Position numbers and translations under genes: made by a program. Below, one piece after another: positions 34,001 through 37,936 of a stretch of 37,936 bases of DNA (position 1 is the first letter of the stretch; every line of letters starts with the position of its first letter). The notes beneath the pieces were generated by a model. The model was not told the DNA's origin. It ran no database searches and saw nothing but the letters and a program-made list of their open reading frames with translations. Source of the stretch: Dendronalium phyllosphericum CENA369 (GTDB lineage Bacteria > Cyanobacteriota > Cyanobacteriia > Cyanobacteriales > Nostocaceae); assembly GCF_016056275.1 (NCBI RefSeq), contig NZ_JAECZA010000060.1, forward strand, positions 1 through 37,936, written 5' to 3'.

Positions 34001-36541
34001 TTTAGTCGCGATCGCAAAGGATTTTTGAGCGAAGGCAATCAGCGATGTATGGAAAGCTGCTGATACAGGTAACAAGACAGCCGCGCATCCTTGTTCTTGC
34101 AATGTCTGTTTGACTTTAGCGATTTCTGCGGTTGGCCCGGCGACAACAAATTGCGTTGGAGAGTTAAAGTTAGCAATGGATACCTGCGGATAATGCCTCA
34201 GTACTGCTTGTACTTTGCTGATATCTTCTTTCACAGCCAACATACTGCCCGCATCGCGATCGGGGTCTTCTGGGCCTGCCATCGCTTGACCTCTGGCTTT
34301 CACCAGAAACAAGTAATCTTGGTCGCTCAAAACACCTGCTGCCCACAAAGCTGTTAGTTCCCCAAAGCTATGTCCGGCGACGAAATCTGACTTAAACCCA
34401 GCTTGTTGCAATATGGAATACATTCCGGCACTCAACACGCCAATTGCCGGTTGAGCGTATTCTGTGCGTTGCAAAGCAGCAACTTGAGCATTTTTTTCTG
34501 CTTCTTCAAACACCGGACGAGGGAAAACAATTTCTGATAGCGGCTGCAAATTATCTTTGATTAACAAGCTATCCATGTAGCCATGTAAACGCCGCATTAG
34601 GGGGAAATTCATCACCAATTCCCGACCCATCTCCAAGTATTGCGAACCTTGCCCGGAGAATAAAGCTACAACTTTTCCGCCCAATTCCATACCAGTGGAA
34701 CGATAGAAAATCCCTTGGGGATGATCCCAGGATGCTGCTGACCTCTTGTGTTTCAGCCAGTCGATACTAATTTGCATCAACTTGCAAGCTTCTTGCACAT
34801 TCTCAGCGACAAACCCAACTCTGGCTGCAATTATCGGAATTTCTGCTGATTGGCACTCCTGGACTAATTGGGCATAATGCCTTTCGCCGTCATTCGATTG
34901 CAAGTTGTTTAAAATGTCTTCGCATTTACCCAAAAGTTGCGCGGGGTTGGGAGCAAACAGTACTACTTCACGCGGACTATTGTGTAAGCGATAGGGACGG
35001 TTTTGTTCGCTTTCGTGTTCTTCCAAAACGACGTGATAATTTGTACCACCGAAGCCAAAAGAACTTACCCCAGCACGTCTTGGCGCTTCACCTTCGGCAC
35101 GAATCCAAGGTCTAGTTTCGGTATTTAAATAGAATGCCGAATTTTCAATGTTGAGTTTGGGGTTCGGCTCGGTAATGTTGATTGTGGCTGGTAAGATTTT
35201 GTGATGCAGTGCCAAAGCAGTTTTGATTAGACTTGCCGCACCCGCAGCCGCTTTTGTATGCCCGATTTGCGATTTGACGCTACCTAAAGCGATGTGCTGT
35301 CTTTTGGAGTCGTGTTCGCCAAAAAAGTCTCTTAAAGAACCGAATTCTGTCGGGTCGCCAGCCATTGTGCCAGTACCGTGCGCTTCCATCAATCCAACGG
35401 TAGCGGGAGAAAAACCAGCATCATCATACGCACGCCGCAAGGCTGTTACTTGCCCTTCTTTACGAGGTGCATAAATACTCTTGTAGCGTCCATCGCTAGA
35501 AGTTCCAATCCCTTTGATGACGGCATAGATTTTGTCGTTGTCGCGTTCGGCATCTTCGAGGCGCTTGAGGACAATCATGCCGATGCCTTCACCCAGCATC
35601 ATCCCATCAGACTTAGCATCGAAGGGTTTGACGTTCTCACTAGGCGAAACCGCTGGGGTTTTGCTGAAGGATATGTAAGCCATGATGGTGTTGTCGGTAT
35701 CCACACCACCAGTCAGCATCATGTCAGAACGATGTTCTATCAGTTCGCTGATTGCCATTTTTAAAGCGCCGAAGGAACTAGCGCAAGCAGCATCAACTAC
35801 ACAATTCATGCCGCCAAAGTTCAAGCGATTGGCAATTCTACCAGCAACTACGTTCGCCAACATTCCGGGGAAAGCATTCTCATCCCACTTCACGTAAGCG
35901 CTTTTGATTTTATCAACGATTTTTTTGGTATCTTCGTCAGACAAACCGCTGCTTTTAAGAGCTTTTTCCCAAATCGGATATTCTAAGCGCGCCGAAAGTG
36001 GCATTCCCAATTGCTTGGCCATTGCCACACCCAAAACTACCCCCACAGTCTCGCGATTAAATTCATGAGATTCGCCATAACCAGCATCTTCCATTGCTTC
36101 TTTTGCAACTACTAAACTCAATAGTTGCGATACATCTGTTACTTCCAAGATGCTGGGAGGAATGCCAAATTCCATTGGGTTGAAATCAACCTCTGGGATA
36201 AACCCACCTCTTTTACAGTAGGTTTTATCTTCAGGAGTTCTAGGGTTTGGATCGTAGTAATCTTTGACGCTCCAATGTGTATCAGGCACATCGGTAATAC
36301 AGTCAATTTTATTAACTATATTTTGCCAATATTCTCGTAAATTTCTCGCTTTGGGAAATAGAGAAGCCATGCCCACAATGGCTATAGGATTTTGTTGTAA
36401 TTGTCTATTAATTTTGTTAATTGAGATTGGCTTTTCTGATTTCATTTTTTTTCCCTCTATAACCTTAATCAAATCCTTTTCACAATTGTTAATTTGGGCT
36501 TCTAACTCTGCCAAGGCAGTATCAATTGAATTAGCAGACAT
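31028..36541 (-). CDS. Polyketide megasynthase KS-AT-ACP-ACP-KR (PfaA/heterocyst-glycolipid type)
   Basis: From the ATG at 36541 (MSANSIDTALAEL) the protein has 1837 residues; the frame is open to a GTG at 36640, but that extension looks non-coding. Order: KS about 50-515 with C253 (DAACASSF), H388 (HGTGT) and H428 (GHTKAAAG). AT about 620-945 with S725 in GHSFGE and H831 (AFHTS). A linker follows (about 975-1115), then a duplicated helical segment (1125-1235). Next is a Pro/Glu linker, two near-identical ACPs (S1402 and S1534, both LGIDSIKRVEILG), then from about 1600 the structural subdomain of a KR, ending at 1837 without a catalytic half. The next gene supplies that. It resembles PfaA and HglE-type proteins and would iterate to build a long acyl chain. 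Confidence 0.93.
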   Translation of the reverse strand: MSANSIDTALAELEAQINNCEKDLIKVIEGKKMKSEKPISINKINRQLQQNPIAIVGMASLFPKARNLREYWQNIVNKIDCITDVPDTHWSVKDYYDPNPRTPEDKTYCKRGGFIPEVDFNPMEFGIPPSILEVTDVSQLLSLVVAKEAMEDAGYGESHEFNRETVGVVLGVAMAKQLGMPLSARLEYPIWEKALKSSGLSDEDTKKIVDKIKSAYVKWDENAFPGMLANVVAGRIANRLNFGGMNCVVDAACASSFGALKMAISELIEHRSDMMLTGGVDTDNTIMAYISFSKTPAVSPSENVKPFDAKSDGMMLGEGIGMIVLKRLEDAERDNDKIYAVIKGIGTSSDGRYKSIYAPRKEGQVTALRRAYDDAGFSPATVGLMEAHGTGTMAGDPTEFGSLRDFFGEHDSKRQHIALGSVKSQIGHTKAAAGAASLIKTALALHHKILPATINITEPNPKLNIENSAFYLNTETRPWIRAEGEAPRRAGVSSFGFGGTNYHVVLEEHESEQNRPYRLHNSPREVVLFAPNPAQLLGKCEDILNNLQSNDGERHYAQLVQECQSAEIPIIAARVGFVAENVQEACKLMQISIDWLKHKRSAASWDHPQGIFYRSTGMELGGKVVALFSGQGSQYLEMGRELVMNFPLMRRLHGYMDSLLIKDNLQPLSEIVFPRPVFEEAEKNAQVAALQRTEYAQPAIGVLSAGMYSILQQAGFKSDFVAGHSFGELTALWAAGVLSDQDYLFLVKARGQAMAGPEDPDRDAGSMLAVKEDISKVQAVLRHYPQVSIANFNSPTQFVVAGPTAEIAKVKQTLQEQGCAAVLLPVSAAFHTSLIAFAQKSFAIATKSVGFQTPKIPVFSNVTGKPYPKEPQNIQKIFESHLSSSVLFKQEIENIYAAGGTCFVEFGPRRILSNLVKDTLGDRPHITIALNPSTQKNSDRSLREAAVQLRVLGLPLKNLDPYQVPPTLPATEPKKALNVRLNGINYRSEKTKNAFAQALEDGHKVSLPAAPSNNSTPEFSQTVVPTPPVKESNGRVTPIPEFSNNTNSSASRNGREEDTGTWGRGDTVSVDDKFPASLRLPLSASSSSPSSPLPQMNPATLSPQLAQEAKMQPTPEKSQNFQRVLESLEYLLTKFQQNQAENLQAHGTYLNHQVEYTKTFFQLMQQQHALFANTKSSTETAQLRQVVMESVERSMTQFHAQQGETLRIHEQYLQEQIEYARNFFQLIQQEYSQLLSEDVTTQPTEILSNGVSDRHVPFTIATPVTDAPVPPTTQIVETQPEPVQQPVANNGSKVTEAPVTPAASIWEIQPEPAPEPVVEASVPAPIPAIETQSEVIVQISTPTAVESGTEPALTITAPISIPSVDVSDLDKNLLAITSEKTGYPVEMLELDMDMEADLGIDSIKRVEILGALQEMYPDLPKPNLEELAELRTIGQVVEYLQSHASRSVSVEIAINEVQQTSQTTIVAPATVTVVTTPDPVVSPASAETEIEETTTNEYADLGQTLLAITSEKTGYPVEMLELDMDMEADLGIDSIKRVEILGTMQEMYPNLPKPNIEELGELRTIGQIVDYLQQLVGGEKKKSQPEFDFQPVQIIGNVTRRPAKLKFLPPPDSLDFALPEGHISLIIDDGSLTTSQVAQSLIERGWKVVVLSFPQSLVSQQSPLPAGVNRITLADMSEELLQHKLSAIATNFGTIGALIHIHPAFQTSHTSTISYLEQDKAIVKHVFFMAKHLKKSLNEAAGYGRSCFLTVTRLDGAFGFEHNTNFGAIAAGLFGLVKTLRWEWPKVFARAIDLSPTLDAQQSAQHIIAELHDPNLYISEVAYGSQGRVTLNTSFKK
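31925..32025 (-). repeat. Near-identical DNA copy in ACP2
   Basis: About 100 bases coding for GYPVEMLELDMDMEADLGID of the second ACP repeat almost unchanged at about 32330-32430 in the first ACP, with only a handful of mismatches (for example atccatatct against atccatgtct). The rest of the two ACP units has diverged more. Confidence 0.75.
33254..33385 (-). repeat. GC-rich intergenic-type repeat inside the megasynthase frame
   Basis: A stretch within the AT-to-ACP linker has repeats such as gggggagacgcagggacgcgggg and ccgcgtccccatgtccccgtgtcc. It is unlike neighbouring codons and like the intergenic repeats of Nostocales (compare the right end of this window, 37891-37936). It contributes about 44 residues (about 1053-1096), including DTGTWGRGDT and a Ser/Pro run, in frame. 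Confidence 0.65.
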
Positions 36542-36640
36542 AGGACATAGACTGTTATTGAGTACTGTGGATGGTGAAGCGACAGTAATACCATTTGGGA
36601 TTTGAGATTTTAAGTCGCATCTTTGGTGCCCTGTCAGCAC

Positions 36641-36834
36641 AACTGAGACAACTTTTTAGTAGTCCGCGATCGCCATCTTTTTCCAATTGGTATAAATTCT
36701 GTTGCTTACCAAAAATGAGTTATCTCTTCTTTTCAGCAGCTAGATATCCTATCTGCTAAGGCTAAATGCTTTTCTTCAAACAAACACCACACAACAAGGA
36801 TTAAAGATGAAGGATAAATTTTATACTTCATGCT
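36641..36834. promoter_or_regulatory. Possible leader/promoter region of the PKS genes
   Basis: 194 bases between the 92-residue gene and the GTG of the megasynthase, with a HIP1-like gcgatcgcc near 36668. It may contain a promoter for the megasynthase. No NtcA-type GTA-N8-TAC site was seen by eye. Confidence 0.3.
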
Positions 36835-37113
36835 TCAAACAGCGCTCGACTCTTGATATTGTGGCAGTAGGTCGATGACGTTGTTGAAACTGGTAAAATA
36901 GTCTTGGAGTGCGTTAGCTGCTTGACCAGTAAATTCAATCCATTCGTAATGGCAAATATCTTGAGCAATTGTATCCCACTGGAACAATGAAAACTTAGGA
37001 GTAGCTATTAGGACAGAAACGCTTTTTTCTCCCAAACTAGTTTGAGTATCTAGCTTAACAGCAACAACGTAGCTGGTGTTAATGACAACGTTCTGTATCT
37101 TGATAAATGCCAT
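36835..37113 (-). CDS. Small protein of unknown function at the head of the PKS cluster
   Basis: This is a 92-residue protein with MAFIKIQNVVINTSYVVAVK, then VSVLIATPKFSLFQWD and WIEFTGQAANALQDYF. The alternating pattern suggests a small beta-rich N-half and a helical C-half. It has no signal peptide and no catalytic motif I recognise. The ATG at 37113 is natural. It is on the same strand as the PKS genes, 195-294 bases upstream of the megasynthase depending on the start chosen, so it may be co-transcribed and could have a regulatory or structural role. Unknown function. Confidence 0.6.
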   Translation of the reverse strand: MAFIKIQNVVINTSYVVAVKLDTQTSLGEKSVSVLIATPKFSLFQWDTIAQDICHYEWIEFTGQAANALQDYFTSFNNVIDLLPQYQESSAV

Positions 37114-37936
37114 AGCCAGTTTCAGCGTCCAGGATAATATAGTTTATGGAATTTGACCAAGAAGAGTTGACAAGTTCGTTACAGAAAAAACATCTCATTT
37201 ACTCCGAATTCATGCAATTTTCTGAAACAATACTTGACTACTTGTGAGGTGATGCTAATGCGATTTGGGTTAGTTTTTGTTTTTTACGTTCAATCAAATA
37301 ACTAATTTTCCTTACCGCTTTGAAACGTTTGAATTAATAAAAAGACTAGCATACTTTATAGAAACTAAATCATTCCTTTAAATTAATTTCAGAAAAATGC
37401 TAGCTGTTTGCTGATGCAAATCTTGAATTAAAAATAGTAAACAAGTATATTTTTTGACGAAAATATAACCTTGATACTTGACTTAATAACACCTGCAACA
37501 TGATTTTTTTGACCATCTGGAAGACTTTACAAAGGTGTTGGCACTAAAATAGGCATTTAATAAATACATAAATCTGAAAGCATGACTATCAGTATTTATT
37601 TTTCAGCAGAACATCATAATTAGACAATGATTTTTGATGAACTTTAAATATAAATCAATTCCTAGAGAGAATTAGTTATTTATAAAGCAAATATTAATTT
37701 TTAGAATAGTGCGTCATAAACAACATACAAATGATTTGTAATGAATCACAAAAATGACAATAACCTAAATTATTATCTGACAAGCAAGTTACAGATTTAG
37801 AACCAACTTTATGAATCAAAAACTAAATATAAATACTCAGAAAAAGTAGGAAACAGAAGCATAGATTCTTCATTTTTAATTGATTTTTCTTCCTCATCCC
37901 CCTCGTCCCCGCATCCCCGCGTCCCTCCCCTCTCCG
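37114..37936. other. AT-rich region without genes at the right end
   Basis: These 823 bases upstream of the 92-residue gene have no convincing frame. It is AT-rich and ends in a C-rich repeat (37891-37936: ccccctcgtccccgcatccccgcg). The promoter of the cluster is probably in the first part. No NtcA-like site and no tRNA were found by eye. Confidence 0.4.
37891..37936. repeat. GC-rich cytosine repeat at window end
   Basis: The last 46 bases repeat tccccctcg/tccccgca/tccccgcg-like units, the same kind as in the megasynthase linker at 33254-33385 (on the opposite strand) and the array at 1-75. The element continues beyond the window. Confidence 0.6.

Noticed and set aside
36542-36640. N-terminal extension of the megasynthase to the GTG
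   Set aside because: The added 33 codons look like intergenic DNA and lack a ribosome binding site; the ATG at 36541 is preferred.
36641-37936. NtcA or HetR-type operator in front of the PKS cluster
   Set aside because: No GTA-N8-TAC or other clear palindrome could be identified by eye; needs a motif scan.

Overview
The window looks like chromosomal DNA of a heterocyst-forming, filamentous cyanobacterium (Nostocales type). Four things point there: a complete psbB (photosystem II CP47) and a tocopherol cyclase; scattered HIP1 octamers (GCGATCGC, for example near 430, 7071, 7811, 9611, 10860, 13171 and 16811); heptanucleotide repeat arrays between genes; and a heterocyst-glycolipid-type locus ending in convergent hetN and hetI. 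The species cannot be named from the sequence alone.

Region 1 (1-12.9 kb) is housekeeping. In order it holds yvcK (-), ruvC (+), a J-domain/TPR protein (-), tocopherol cyclase (+), tRNA-Arg(CCT) (+), a YdcF-family protein (+), a DUF2288-type protein (-), an AI-2E/PerM-family membrane protein (-), the lipid block plsC, a small coiled-coil ORF, fabD, fabH and plsX (all -), and psbB (-). Two intergenic spaces here (fabD/fabH and plsX/psbB) carry inverted heptamer arrays that can fold into long hairpins. About 1.7 kb upstream of psbB has no convincing gene.

Region 2 (14.6-16.85 kb) holds two co-directional secreted proteins of unknown function. One has a 12-residue Pro-rich repeat; the other ends in a PEP-CTERM-like sorting tail. 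A hairpin follows.

Region 3 (17.0-37.1 kb) is the main interest: a PUFA-synthase-like polyketide locus. A carboxymuconolactone-decarboxylase-family gene and hetI (Sfp-type phosphopantetheinyl transferase) read +. Facing them, reading -, are: a 92-aa protein of unknown function; a KS-AT-ACP-ACP-KR(structural half) megasynthase; a KR(catalytic half)-DH-DH protein; a stand-alone KS; a KS-like chain-length-factor fused to an AT; a PfaD-like enoyl reductase; a stand-alone ACP; a TubC-docking-domain protein with a large unknown domain; and HetN. HetI would arm the three ACPs. The KS/CLF, AT, KR, DH and PfaD parts would build and modify a long acyl chain, as proposed for heterocyst glycolipid aglycones. 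HetN carries the ERGSGR peptide known from the HetN/PatS patterning inhibitors.

The points most worth checking are: the KR domain divided by a gene boundary and a repeat-rich 432-bp spacer; a mobile-type GC-rich repeat inside the megasynthase reading frame; a 63-residue helical duplication before the ACPs; the apparent absence of the HglB/HetM thioester reductase, with a TubC-fused unknown protein in its place; and a 148-bp MITE-like element between the KR-DH and KS genes.
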